From Carallia brachiata (lineage: Eukaryota; Streptophyta; Magnoliopsida; Malpighiales; Rhizophoraceae): DNA of 64,000 bases. Shown here piece by piece: positions 37,595 to 48,900 of this stretch; within the stretch, counting starts at the first letter, position 1, and every line of letters begins with the position of its first letter. Location: contig JADCRB010000010.1 in assembly GCA_021464245.1 (NCBI GenBank), forward strand, positions 1,878,735 to 1,942,734. The letters are read 5' to 3'. The position numbers and the translations under genes are program-made. A model generated the notes under the pieces. The model saw nothing but the letters and a program-made list of their open reading frames with translations, had not been told where the DNA came from and made no database searches.

Positions 37595-38673
37595 ATGGTC
37601 TTGCAGCTGTCCCATAAGGGAGTTGTTGATTATGACACATCTCTCTTTGCTCGTGAAGGGTTTCTGTGGCAGCACAAAGATATTGATTTGAGCAATCTCA
37701 ACTGGTTAGGAACTTGATATGTTGGTTTTTTCTGTTGAATTTTCAATGTCACACATCCAGAATTTGTTTCTCGTGTCTTTGTTCTTTAATTGTGTTTCGC
37801 GAATAAACTTATCTTGCTAGATAAGTTAATCATTTGTTTCTTGCTACGTAGCTATCGCTATACAGTTGATAACAAGGTTGACGATACGATAGGACATTCA
37901 GGTTTTTTTTTTTTTTTTTTGGTTGCTTCCCTCAGATGTGGACTGTTGATATTTAATTCTTCTTATGGCTCATCTTTGTTTCTTTCATAACACAGGGAAA
38001 TCTGCATCATTATATCGTCCGCAACTTGATTGTTGGCAGCCACCTTATATCGAAGACTCCCAGGGTCTAAAGGTGAGAAGAGTTTTTTTTTTTTTTTTGG
38101 GTCCTATGGGGGGCCGAAGCCCATTACAAGAACACCTTAGCTGCGACTCTTCCTGAGCCATTCAACCCCACAGTGAGAGGAAATGTTTGGATGCCTTTTC
38201 CTTTGTGTGCTTGGGCTTTTGTGCTTGGGGGGAGGGGGTAGAGAATGGTTTGGGGCAGAGAAAATCATAGTAAATTCAGATCAAAAAAAAAAAAATCATA
38301 GTAAATTTTCTTCTATACGCCATGTAGCTGCTTTTCCAAAACTTGTTTTTGAACCTTTGGTCAAAGAAACTAATTATATCTGTGATGTTTTGTGTACATT
38401 AGGGATAAGCGCTTAAATTGGATTTAGTTGAATATAGAAGTTTATTTACGCATGAAATTTTGGCTTTGGTTTAACAACCAAATTTTGTGCTTCGTTTATT
38501 GCTCTACTTACGAAAATGTCTTGCCTAATATTATTTCATTTTGGCATTAATATTGCACAATAATAATTAACTTGCTTGTATGCTTTTTTTTTTTTATTCC
38601 AACTATGAAGGTTTTGGAGAATTGGCATATCAAGAGGTTCATTCCACCGTGGAATTCAGTGCTTTCGGGGCAA
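37595..38673 (+). CDS. Four exons of an unidentified protein, 3' end not found
   Basis: I do not recognise this protein. Exons 37595-37704, 37852-37901, 37996-38072 and 38611-38673 join in consistent phases (300 nt, 100 codons) with GT-AG borders. It starts with ATG: MVLQLSHKGVVDYDTSLFAR, continues EGFLWQHKDIDLSNLN, YRYTVDNKVDDTIGHSG, KSASLYRPQLDCWQPPYIED and ends, so far, VLENWHIKRFIPPWNSVLSG. The composition (Trp, Tyr, charged residues) is protein-like, unlike the surrounding AT-rich DNA. Intron 3 carries a poly(A) insertion at its donor (38083-38172). No convincing following exon was found; 40110-40243 is a weak candidate. It may be a real gene or a truncated one. Confidence 0.45.
38073..38181 (-). 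mobile_element. Poly(A) retroinsertion at a splice donor, 9-bp TSD
   Basis: Sixteen T (38083-38098) and about 75 bp of GC-richer sequence lie between GTGAGAAGA (38073-38081) and GTGAGAGGA (38173-38181). On the minus strand this is a short 3' end of a LINE-like element with a poly(A) tail. The duplicated target starts exactly with the GTGAGA donor of the exon ending at 38072, so a copy of the donor remains next to the exon. Confidence 0.55.
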
Positions 38674-38689
38674 GTTTTTGTTGGGGGGG

Positions 38690-39570
38690 GGGGGGTTGGT
38701 TTTGTATTTGAGGGTTACTGTTGTTATTACTATTTTAAAAAGTACGATATTAAATATTTGGTTAAGTTTTATAAAAATTACTGATTGTTGTTGAATGCTT
38801 TCAAAAGTAGCTGATAAGAAAAATAGGGGTCACTTTACTGTTTAATTTTATTAACAGCTGATAGATTGTATAATTATAAAATTACCCATAAAAAAGTTGC
38901 ACACTACACAATACTGCAGCTCCAAATTAATCACGCGACTTTTCAATTTCTATAGCGTACATTGAGACATAAGGTAATTTTTTCCCTTTTTTTAACTTAT
39001 CTTTGCAAACAATATGATATATATATAATATAATATTATTTTATAATAATTCAATGAACGGAGAAAAGAAGCTAAAGCAAATTTTTTTTTTCAAACCTTT
39101 TGGTGTCAGTATAAAAATATAATTTATTAAAATTTTATATAGGTATCAACGTGTATTTTTGTCATAAAAATAATATTATTTCGAATATAGTGATCTCCCT
39201 CTCTTCTCTCTTTTTCTTTTTTGTTTATTTTTTATTGTGTGAAGAGTAACTTTTGCAGTAAATAATAATTTTTTAAATATAGTAATCTATGTAGTAAAAC
39301 AAAATTTATTTAAAATAATATTTATTATAAATTATAATTGATCTTCAATTCAAACACTTGATTTATTTTTATTTATAAATACATAATATACATTTTAACA
39401 AAACAGAAAAAATTATGTCTAAAATAATCATTTTATTGTTTAATTAGCAATCACTGGTATTTATTTAACCAAACATTAAGACTCCATTTTATTCATCAGT
39501 AATAACAATCAGTAATAGTAATCAGTGATCAGCAACAGTAATTAGTAATAGGTAAATCAAACAAGCCTAA
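38690..39570. mobile_element. Possible old MITE with TTTGGTTAAG / AATCAAACAAGCC ends
   Basis: Begins near 38755 with ATATTTGGTTAAGT and ends near 39553-39568 with AAATCAAACAAGCC, similar to the pair at 23791-24512. A G run (about 14) sits at 38682-38695. AT-rich, non-coding; ends not resolved. Confidence 0.3.
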
Positions 39571-41860
39571 CTCAACCAATATATTCATATGACCGACTCA
39601 TCACAGGTCTTAATGGTACCCCAAAAAAAATTTGGGACAAGGGAAAAAGGGCGGACAAGGACTGCACAGGCTGTTTAAAACTGAATCCAGAATAAAAGGC
39701 ACAACACTTCCAATGCACAACTACTAACCCAGTAGGCAGTACTCCACTATTGTATCGTTGATCTTGAGGGTCATAGGACGTGTTTGATCTGTCTTTCCCT
39801 GAAGTCGGACGGTATGCATAATCATAACCAGATAATTTTTGCCTTTAGTGACAATTTAAGTTAGCCTCTTTTTCCTCTTAATCTTGCACCATGTTTGTCT
39901 TAATGTTCACGGCATGGAGCTGTGCTTGTGGACATTCGGTTTGTGTACTCTAGATTCATACGAAAGGTGATATGTTAAGATTTTCAAAGGTCTCGGACCC
40001 ATTTTGGAGACGTATCTACTTCAGTCTTTATCATGTTCAATTTTTCCTTTTTCTATATGTTTTTTTCCACCGTTGATCGGTTGCATTATTAACAAAATTC
40101 ATGTCTATTCGTGCAGGTACACTAAAAATGCTTTATGGAGTTCTTTGGTGATATCTTTTAAGTTGCCGCAGGGCATTGTGTTCACCCAGTTCGTGTTTGA
40201 CTGCATGTTAAATCTCGCACTCTCCTTCGCATCCAACGTATAATTTCCTTCGTTTGTCACAAAAATTCTGATTTAAATATAGTGAAAAAACTTTCATTAC
40301 AGGATGTCTTATTTGTTTCTAAAATTATACAATAGATAATTTGTTCGGCCTGTGAATTATATAAATAGTCGAATAAATGTTGGTGTCTCGGTTATTTGTA
40401 TGCTGAATTTTATACCGAGTGAAATTGAGACTGTTATTTTTAAATCAGAACTGATATTTTAAAACAGTTGTTATTTTTACGTTTCAAAAATATCAGTCAC
40501 AATTTCAAAAATAACAATCACGGTTTTACCCGAAATAAAACCTTCAAAACATGTAACTGCACTTTAAATAGTATTATATACATTATAATGCTGCTTTAAA
40601 GTTTTGACACATTATTGATAAAAGTTAAGATGTAGGCAATAGTTTATAGATAAGGTAATGTTAAATTTTCTACCAATCTTAATGCGCCACACAAAAATTT
40701 TCATCCATATGTCATATTCAGTTGAGTTAAATATATATATTAAAAAAAGAAAATAAAATCATTTTTAACTTCTTGCAAGTTTTAGAAGAGAACAAACAAA
40801 TCAAAAAATACTACTTAGACATGGCACATGGGTCTTCGGCCGTGAGCCCGACGCGAAATTTTATTTTTTCGTTATGAATATACCAAGCAAAATTATTGGA
40901 TTCTTTTTCTTTTTTTCTTGTAAAAAAATAAGAAAATAGAAATAACAATTTACTATTTCGTTAGTCAAGATTATAACCATGAGCAGGAAAAATATGAAGT
41001 CATAATAAGCAAAGTCACACTCTAGTACCAAGTTATGGGGGAGTAAACTCATATTCTAATATTACACCAACTATTCGTCTAATATTATCATTTGAATTGA
41101 TACAACTTTAAACTTATAATCTCTCACATAATAACGAATACGTTAACTACTTTGACTTTGACAATGCAAGTGAGAAATTAGTTTAATTCTTTGGTTTGTT
41201 AGGAGGTACATGTTAGGTCTGGTGCAATCTAAGGGATCAAAATTGGGTTTATTTTCGATCGAATTAGACATAGAACTTTTTGTTAAAAACGAAGATTAGT
41301 TGAAGAGAGGTGTTGTTTGGTTGATTTTATTCCTCGCAAGTTTACTCAATACAACGATACAACGTTTAAGGCTCTATTTACCAAGAGAATACAGACATTC
41401 CCTTGTAAATAAAAAACAAAACACTGTCCGTTTAGAAAAAAAGTTCCCTTCCATAAAGAGAATAATCCCAAAAAGGAAATTTTGACGAGTTGTCTGCTGC
41501 TTCACTTCTATTCGACCATTGCATCGGGTTTGGTTAACCATTCAACTGTCTATACAGCTCATTTCAACGAATTTTTTTCCATCTTTGACGTGAGACTATC
41601 TCTCAATTAATACTTTCCTAAAAAAATAGCGGATTGACAGAAAAAGCAAAATCCTTAGAGATTTGTTAGCTTAAATTAAATATGACATAGGATCTTGACA
41701 AAGCATGGTAATCAATAATATTATCCATAAAAGGTTCAATCATGCAATAAATACAAAGACATAGCAATGTCAAATAATTCAAATAATGAGATAATTAAGC
41801 AAATACAATTATAGACAAATTATCAACAATTATAAGGTACACATTAAAACTAATATAAAT
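39571..41860. other. Spacer, no gene confidently recognised
   Basis: An open frame at 40004-40243 is Ser/Phe/Leu-rich without a known domain. The segment 40345-40540 contains words (GTCTCGGTTA, ATTTTATACCGAGTG) that recur inverted at 61975-62030, suggesting a dispersed repeat family. The rest is AT-rich. Confidence 0.4.
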
Positions 41861-42190
41861 ACACATAATCCGGAGAGTACATTCGGCTGAAACCCGATGA
41901 ACGAATGTACTCTCCGGAAATACAAAAGTTGACCCGATTTATCACCTAATTATAAATACATTCGGAAATACATTTGAAACGAATGTACTCTTCGGATTAT
42001 GTGTGGTGTTTTATCGGGTCTTAGATTTACCGAATGACCCACTAAATCTAAGACCCAAATGACCCGAGACTCGAAAAACCTGAAATCCGATGAACTCGAA
42101 ACCCGATAAACCCAAGATTCGAATAACCCGAAACTCAAATAATCCGACCCGAAATCGACCCAACCCACCCATTTGCCACCTCTAGCCATG
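41861..42190. repeat. MITE-like repeat with 25-bp internal inverted repeat
   Basis: 41861-41885 and 41980-42004 are inverted copies (24 of 25 match; core CGAATGTACTCT). A third partial copy in the second orientation lies at 41902-41918. To the right (42005-42185) are many ACCCGA/AACCCGAT words, ending near TTTGCCACCTCTAG, whose reverse complement (AGGTGGCAAA) is a common plant MITE terminus. Outer ends and target duplication were not found. Confidence 0.55.
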
Positions 42191-43148
42191 AGCTATGAGA
42201 ATGGGTCTTTCTTTCTCATAAATTTTAGAGTTTTCTTACTAAATTTAAAATTAAAGACTTTTAAAATAAAAATTTAAGTTATATCGGATAAACTATCGAA
42301 TTCTATCTAATTGTATTGATCTAACAAGCACGTAGGGCCTTCGAAAGAGTTGAAGCTATGGGCCTCAATTCTAACAGTTCAGTGTGATATCCACCCGACC
42401 CATATAATACAAACTGTCCCATAGATTTGGCAAAAAAAAAAAAAATCAGAATGATCGGCCCATTTAGGCACCTTGCAGGAGATTGACTAGGTCAAGCTCA
42501 CATAGCCGTTAGCTACCCACCACCACTGTCTGTTTTTTTGGCGATTGGTGAGGGAGGAGTCGGTTGGATCCTTTTCCCTAACGTTAAGGAACTTATCCAC
42601 CACCACCACCACTTTGTTGCCAAACGACAGAACCATTTTGCATTACCAAATTGCCAAGTGAATGGGACACCCTGCCAAATCGTTTCCTTTGCCCCTCTTA
42701 ACTGCAAAACCTTCAGCAGCTTGTTCCTCCGCTTTTCAACTCCTGACATGAGATCCCTTATCTGCCCCTGCCATTTTTGTGTGGGCACTTTATTGTTGGA
42801 ATAATTCAAGAAGTTAAGTAGGAGTCCTATAGCAGTGGACCTAACCCTTTTTTCTTGCTTCAGCCATAAGACGTGTGCGTTCGCTTTTGGAAGATCACAT
42901 GAGTAGATAGAGTTGGCTGAAATATTTCTAAAGTACCTCTCAGGAAAAAAAAAAAGAAAGAAAGAAAGAAAGAAAAATCAATCTAGGGAGAATGATACTC
43001 CCATTAGTCAGGCAGTGGTCACTTATTAAAGATGCCTAACAAAGGATGGAATGTTAAAAACAATGATTTGGAAATCAATCAAATCATGCACCATTGAAGT
43101 TCAGAATTGTCATTAGTCGAATAATTGTTCACAGTGGGCACTTTCATT
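42191..43148. other. Spacer with a short protein-like frame
   Basis: On the minus strand 42809-42540 encodes a charged, Trp-rich frame (QIRDLMSGVEKRRNKLLKVL, KETIWQGVPFTWQFGNAKWF) that looks less random than its surroundings, but I know no family for it. The GTG/CAC repeat at 42598-42612 makes its poly-Trp tract. An AAAG repeat lies at 42953-42975. Probably a relic of a gene or transposon. Confidence 0.3.
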
Positions 43149-43195
43149 GCTAGACTAACTTTTTTTTTTTTTTTTTGACCAAAAGCTAGACTAAC
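43149..43195 (-). mobile_element. Micro retroinsertion: 8 bp plus poly(A), 11-bp TSD
   Basis: Seventeen T (43160-43176) plus GACCAAAA (43177-43184) lie between identical copies of GCTAGACTAAC (43149-43159 and 43185-43195). On the minus strand it reads TTTTGGTC then poly(A). Same architecture as the insertion at 32805-32838. Confidence 0.75.
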
Positions 43196-43962
43196 ATCAG
43201 AGGTTAAAATTTGATAACAAATTTTGTAATCATATCATTGGCAAAACTGTTGGCCATAAGCCACGATAGTTCCTCCTACGTCTTCGCATGATGTTTCATA
43301 ATATGGGCCAAAGTATACTTTAATTTGTATACGATCTCAGTTTTTTAGATTAAAAAAGACGATTCATAGAAAACAACTACATAAACACACAATTTAATGG
43401 ATATAAAACGATTTTATATTACATTTAAAATATTTTATATTACATTAATAATTTTTTATACAATATAAAAAGTGTTCAATATTTTATATTATTTTATTTT
43501 ACATCTATTAAATTAAATTGTGTCTGTCTGAAATATTATTAGACAAAGAGGCGAATGGCATTGTTGCAATACGAAATAATTAAGAATGGCAAACGTAGAA
43601 AGGTGAAGTTAAACGGTAACAATAGTAACCGACACGTGGGAGCCATAACCGGCTATAACCAGTACATTATCCTTACAGTTCCCCCATTTTCGTTTCGTTT
43701 TTAAAACCTCCAAAAACTTGGCTAGATTGTTCGTCGTTTCCCTAACGTTTTTCTCTGCTCTTCGCAGGCGAGCTGCTCTTGCTTCTTCCCGCATCTATCG
43801 ACAATCCCCAACTGTCCCTACGATTCCCGTTTTATCCTCCGAAATTTCATAAATTACACTCAAACCCGGAGCTCCATTTCCCGAGAACACGCTGCCCCTA
43901 GCAGAATTGAATTCAAATTTGTTTCCATTTTGAAAATTCAATTCAAGAGTGTCTTTTGAGCA
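43196..43962 (+). other. Spacer and probable TAG promoter and 5' UTR
   Basis: The left part is AT-rich. From about 43660 the sequence becomes richer in C and T, with a CT-rich leader-like run (43730-43960) ending directly at the TAG start codon. Confidence 0.4.
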
Positions 43963-46129
43963 ATGTCGGTAGCCAGTAAGCTCCAATCACCGGAAAAACT
44001 GGTAGCCGAGCTGCGACCGGTGCTCGGTCCGGCCGGGAACAACAAGCGGAAGACCGAGGTTTTGAAGAAGCCACCGCCGAGGCTGAAAAAGCCTGCTGCT
44101 GCGTCCGAGACGGCGGAAGCCGCCGTTTTGAGTAATCTCTCCGTGGACAGCTCCTGCTCTACGGACTCCTCCTCCTTCTCTTCTTCTTCTTCTTCTTCTT
44201 CTTCTTCTTCTTCGAGAGGTTCCTCTGTAAAAGTGGCGGCGTGTTCTACGAGGATCGTGAAGCGCAACGGATTCAGACCCACCAAGGCCGTTGAAGAGGT
44301 CACGCCGCAACAGAAAAGGCTGGTCAAGAGGTGTGATTGGATCACGCCGAACTCTGGTAAACTCATAATCAACAGTTTGAAATTCTGTGGAAAACCCCAT
44401 TTGTTTTTTATTTAAAATAGTCTTAAAACTTTTTAAAATAATTTTAAATTTTTATAAATTTGTATAATTAAGTTCTAAATGTTCTTATTTTTTATTTTAA
44501 TCATAAATTTTTAAAATTCGTTACAATTAACTCCTTTTTTCAATTGAATTGAGTCAAATCGTTTGATACTATACACTGATCTAACAGAAGGGTTAGATTG
44601 CAACGACAAAAAACTTTAAAAATTAATTGTTTAAATTCTTAAAAATTTAAGTCCAAGTTTACCTTTATTCCGTTATCCTACCTGTCCTAGGTGTAGGTAG
44701 CGTTAAAAATTAAGATATTATTATCAGCAGCTGGGTTCATCTTAGATTTTGTTCAAGTTCATGTTCAGCCTATGAAGTGTTTTGTTGGGTTCATCTTAGA
44801 TTTTGTTCGTCTGCCAAATTTTGATATTGGAACTTAAACACAAAGATGTGGACCATGGATGTGAACGATAATTGTTGCCAGGAAAAGAACTGTAATTCGT
44901 TTTGGAAAATAAATGTGCACAAATTTGTGGTAAATGAAGAATAGGAAGTACAAAATATTGTCAGCAGTTGTCTTCACTGTAAAAAAAAAAAAAAAAATTG
45001 AAAGTTTCTATCCAGCCCTTGAGCAAATGCACTATCTACAAAATTTTATGTAGAATTTTCAATAGCCATTTCTTATCTTTTGTTGATCTACAAAATTTTA
45101 TGTAGAATTTTCAATAGCCATTTCTTATCTTTTGTTGCATTGATTTAGTTTTACATGCCTTTGTTCCTGTAGTTGACTTGTCTATCTGAATAACCAAATT
45201 AACCAATCTTCTACATTGTATTTATCTAATCACCATTGGCAGATCCAATTTACACATCTTTCCATGATGGAGAATGGGGAGTCCCTGTTCGCGATGATCG
45301 GAAGCTGTTCGAGTTACTTGTTTTTCACAAGCATTATCAGAACTCAGCTGGCCAGCAATCCTTCACATGAGAGACATATTCAGGTATGCTGTTTTACACT
45401 TTACATATTTGTCTATTTGCTGCTCTATATGCGTCTGCTGATGAGCTAGTTGGATTATTGAGGCAGGCATCTATTTGACAACTTTGACCCGTCATCCGTA
45501 GCACAGTTTACTGAGAAGAAGCTGCTGTCGCTGAAAGTTCATGGGAACCTACTGCTATCTGAACCAAAGCTTCGTGCAATCGCGGTAAATGCTCAGCAGG
45601 TGCTCAAGGTAAACGTCCAAGGGAAATGGAACTCAGCCGTCTATCACCTGAAATTAGCATTCACTGTAAACCTTAAGCAAAATCCAGCGGGGATCAACTT
45701 TATCTTTCTTCAGCATATTTCATAGAGCATCTGAACTCAGTCGCATAATATGCTGATGAGTTTGACATCTACTTCTTTGCTCATAATTTGCAGATCCAGC
45801 AAGAGTTTGGCTCCTTTAGCAACTACTGTTGGCGATATGTGAACCATAATGCACTGAGAAATGGGTTCAGGTATGCACGTCAAGTGCCAGTGAAGACACC
45901 GAAGGCAGAAACCTTAAGCAAAGATCTAATGCGGAGAGGCTTCCGCTATGTTGGGCCTACTATCGTTTATTCGTACATGCAAGTAGCAGGGATTGTTAAC
46001 GATCATCTGACAACATGCTTCAGATATCAAGAGTGCAGTGAGGATGTCAAGGAAAGTTTGAAACCCGAAATTGAAGAGACAGAGGTGGTATGCAAAGTGC
46101 TGGAGCATGCAGCCTTATCAAAGGACTGA
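43963..46129 (+). CDS. DNA-3-methyladenine glycosylase I (TAG family), apparent 1-nt frameshift
   Basis: Base-excision repair glycosylase that removes 3-methyladenine; plants have several copies, some nuclear. Exons 43963-44356, 45243-45383, 45467-45608 and 45794-46129; phases agree only if exon 2 has one more base (337 aa). The N-terminal extension is basic with a poly-Ser run at about residues 70-85 (TCT repeat at 44181-44213). The domain starts RCDWITPNSDPIYTSFHDGE, with WGVPVRDDRKLFELLVF; then exon 2 needs one more T in the run at 45321-45325 to continue SQALSELSWPAILHMRDIF. As written it meets TGA at 45367. Later motifs: NFDPSSVAQFTEKKLLSL, YCWRYVNHNALRNGFRYARQ, SKDLMRRGFRYVGPTIVYSY and MQVAGIVNDHL. 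Confidence 0.9.
45034..45137 (+). repeat. Perfect 52-bp tandem duplication in TAG intron 1
   Basis: 45034-45085 and 45086-45137 are identical, each beginning ATCTACAAAATTTTATGTAG. The lack of differences implies a recent event, or an assembly duplication. Confidence 0.9.
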
Positions 46130-47349
46130 ATTGCCTGTGCTCCTTCTGTTTCCTTACTAATCACACTATGATAGAGTACCCCATGTGGATCTTATATGTT
46201 TTTAAGTAATGACTTGCTTCTGACATTTTGTGTGTTCTAATTGATAACTTCCACGTCTCAATTGTTGTATCATTCACCTAACCAAATTGTACGATATACC
46301 AGTGATTACACCTTGCATTTTTTGTCATCTTGGTTTTGGAAGTTTCCAGGAAGATTTTATGCGAAGAAATGCTCTTGCTCAGTTTTCTGATCTTCATCCA
46401 TGGATAGATTGTGCTTTACATCACCCCACAAAACTTTTGAGCAACATTTAGATAATACAAAGATGACGAGATACTGCAGGATGACGTGACGACTAAAGGC
46501 CACATGCTCCAAATGTCAAATGATATCGAAGTCTCAGGCTTAACTTATATAGATGTAGTCCTAGCCCATCCATTTTAGACAGCCAATGCTTTTGCCACAA
46601 AATTTTCCAAGAAGGCAAGAGCCTTCCTTTCTATTTTAGCCTTGAATTTTCCCTTGAGCAAACGTGGATCTGTTTCTAAATGCCATGCAGAAGCCAGCCT
46701 CATTCGCAAGCAATATACAGCATATAATAGGCCTGAAGGAGCACAACTACTACAGCAACAAATTGGCATACGAGATCTGTTGTGTAGTCACCACCCCTTC
46801 CCAGCTCAGACAATCTTATCTCATGAATATCATGGCAGCAATAAAACTAGTGTTGGAAGATGAAACTTGGTTTGCATCAACAAGGCAGACAATAGGAAAA
46901 AAAGGTCCATTGAAACAGGCAGACAATAGAACAAATGATATAATTTAGTCATCTCTTATCAGTCTACAAAGAAGAAGCACGCCTGACTAAACATTCCGCC
47001 TACAAACACTCCACATTATCTACATAATATATTGGTGCCAATGGCACAAACAATTCAAACACATCAGCTTACAAATGCAAAAGCGATGATCATGCATTTT
47101 TTTTTGGTCATCAAATGCAATAACCCAATTGAGTAAAAGAAAATGTAAAACTACAGAGACACTAAAATTGAACATAACAATCTAAATGCTCCTAAGAACT
47201 AGAATTGGTTCAGATCTGTGCTTCCATCAGAAACAATGGAGCCATGAAATACAAACGCTTTTCAAAGGAAGTCATGAACATCAAATCGAGGGACAACAAC
47301 TTCCGGTTCTTAAATTCCCTCACCATGGATTCCTTCCATGCTTGTTCGC
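46130..47349. other. 3' UTRs and spacer between convergent TAG and BZR1
   Basis: 46130-46450 is probably the TAG 3' UTR and about 47150-47349 the BZR1 3' UTR. Open frames at 46575-46948 on both strands have no recognised domain. Confidence 0.4.
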
Positions 47350-48572
47350 CTAGCTCTGAGCCTTCCCACTTCCGAGGGTGAGTTCTAGGTCTTCCAAACC
47401 TACATCATGAATCCTCTCACCTTCCCATGGCTTTACCTGTCCATTCCCAAACTCAAATTCCATGCCTCTCCCATTCTCTTTGATCATATCACCGAACAAA
47501 ATTTGATGAGCCACAGGCTTGACAAGATTATAGGTCGGAGAAGTTGGCATTCCAGCCAGAGAGGGCGCAAACTTTTGAAAGTTTATCCATTGATTAGATT
47601 CAGCCGTGGATGCATCAGACTCATCACATTCAGGTATGGTGGCCGGAACATGAAATTGACGGTGAGTTGGGCTAGCCGGGGCAGATGCAGCATAGAAAGG
47701 GTAATTTAAGGAGGCGATGGACTGCTTCGCAATGGATTCCCAATTGATAATTGGCTTGGGATTTTTGGAGGTTGGGGAAGAGAGAGGCGGTGTTACAGGT
47801 GCACTGTTAGAGATTCGGAGAGGAGGTAGAGAAGATGGAATGGCATTTCGGAGGAAAGGGAAGAGAGCGGACGAGGCATTGTTGTCCACTCGGGTTGGAC
47901 TCGCGAACGAAGAGGAAGAGGGGCTGACTTGGTAGGAAGGAATTGGGCTTGGAAATGACGAAGACATCGGACTTGGGTTTTGGGAAGAATATGGGGTGAC
48001 TCTTGTGGCGGTAGTGCCCACCACATCAATCGGGGGCGGCCTGCATCCCTGGAGGACGAACAAAAGGAACACATTTTTGCCATAATTAGAGAAAATCTGA
48101 GATTAACAAGCCCACCCAAGTAATTACAATCACTTAATCCAGCAATTACACAATTCGAAACAGAGCAAACAAATATCATTAATCTTAAATCAGAACCGAA
48201 TTCAATTCAAAATCCACGTAGTTACACACAACAGTTCAGCAATTACAGATCCTTTAACTATTGTATGACCAATGGAGAGAATTTCTACAGGTAATAGAAG
48301 CTTGATCTAACTGAAAAAACAAAAAAAAAAAAAACACACAGAGAAAGAGAGATTGAGAGAATTAAAGAACCTTGCGATAAGTGGTGCCGTCTTGCTCAAC
48401 GACCCAACCAGCCTCAGCGCATAGAGCCTTCAAGACCTCATTATTATCGCAGTGCTTGGGCAAATTGAAATTACCTTGAGACCTAAGCCCTGCAAATATC
48501 TTCGCTGCTATGGCTCTCCTTCTCCGCTCTCTCCTCTTGTTGTTCTCTCTCTCCCTCCACGACGGCTCCCTC

Positions 48573-48606
<34 letters not shown>

Positions 48607-48628
48607 ATGTCGCCCTGTCTGACGTCAT
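47350..48628 (-). CDS. BZR1: BZR1/BES1 brassinosteroid-response transcription factor, 318 aa
   Basis: Plant-specific atypical bHLH transcription factor that carries brassinosteroid output in the nucleus, binding BRRE and E-box sites. Exons 48628-48371 (86 codons) and 48048-47350 (233 codons with stop). The start MTSDRATS is followed by ten Ala encoded by a GCC-type repeat, then the DNA-binding region [20 protein letters not shown] with [20 protein letters not shown]. The Ser/Thr-rich part has repeated SxxxS sites for GSK3/BIN2 kinase, including FPFLRN and [13 protein letters not shown]. The PEST/PP2A-binding block [14 protein letters not shown] keeps the prolines altered in bzr1-1D/bes1-D. 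The C-terminus has an EAR repression motif LELTLG (residues 307-312). The sequence is closer to BZR1/BES1 than to BEH1-4; the two paralogues cannot be separated here. Confidence 0.93.
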
Positions 48629-48900
48629 TCCTTCCCCCGGCGACTCCCCCGTCCTCCAATTCTAGCTCTATATCTATTATTACGAATTTAATTAAAGCTG
48701 GGAGGAAACGGCGTCGGAGTGCTTTGCTGGGGATTTTAAACTGCTGCGGGAACGGAAAAAGAAGAGAGAACAAGAAGAAGAAGAAGAAGAAGAAGCAGAG
48801 AGACAGCAGTCAGTCACGAGGAATGCGCTTTCCTTCGCTGGATGTCTCAGTAAGAAGGATCTTTTTTCTTTTTTTCCTGCCAATCAAGGACTAGAGAAAA
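48629..48900 (-). promoter_or_regulatory. BZR1 5' UTR and proximal promoter
   Basis: CT-rich leader on the minus strand; a TTC repeat (plus-strand AAG repeat at 48772-48794) lies about 150 bp before the start. This is typical of plant leader sequence. No TATA box assigned. Confidence 0.45.

Noticed and set aside
43938..44400. Minus-strand Glu- and Arg-rich frames
   Set aside because: Antisense of TAG exon 1; the Glu/Arg runs are the complement of the TCT repeat.
48483..48773. Gly-rich and other frames over the BZR1 start
   Set aside because: Alternative frames of the Ala-coding GCC repeat in BZR1 exon 1.
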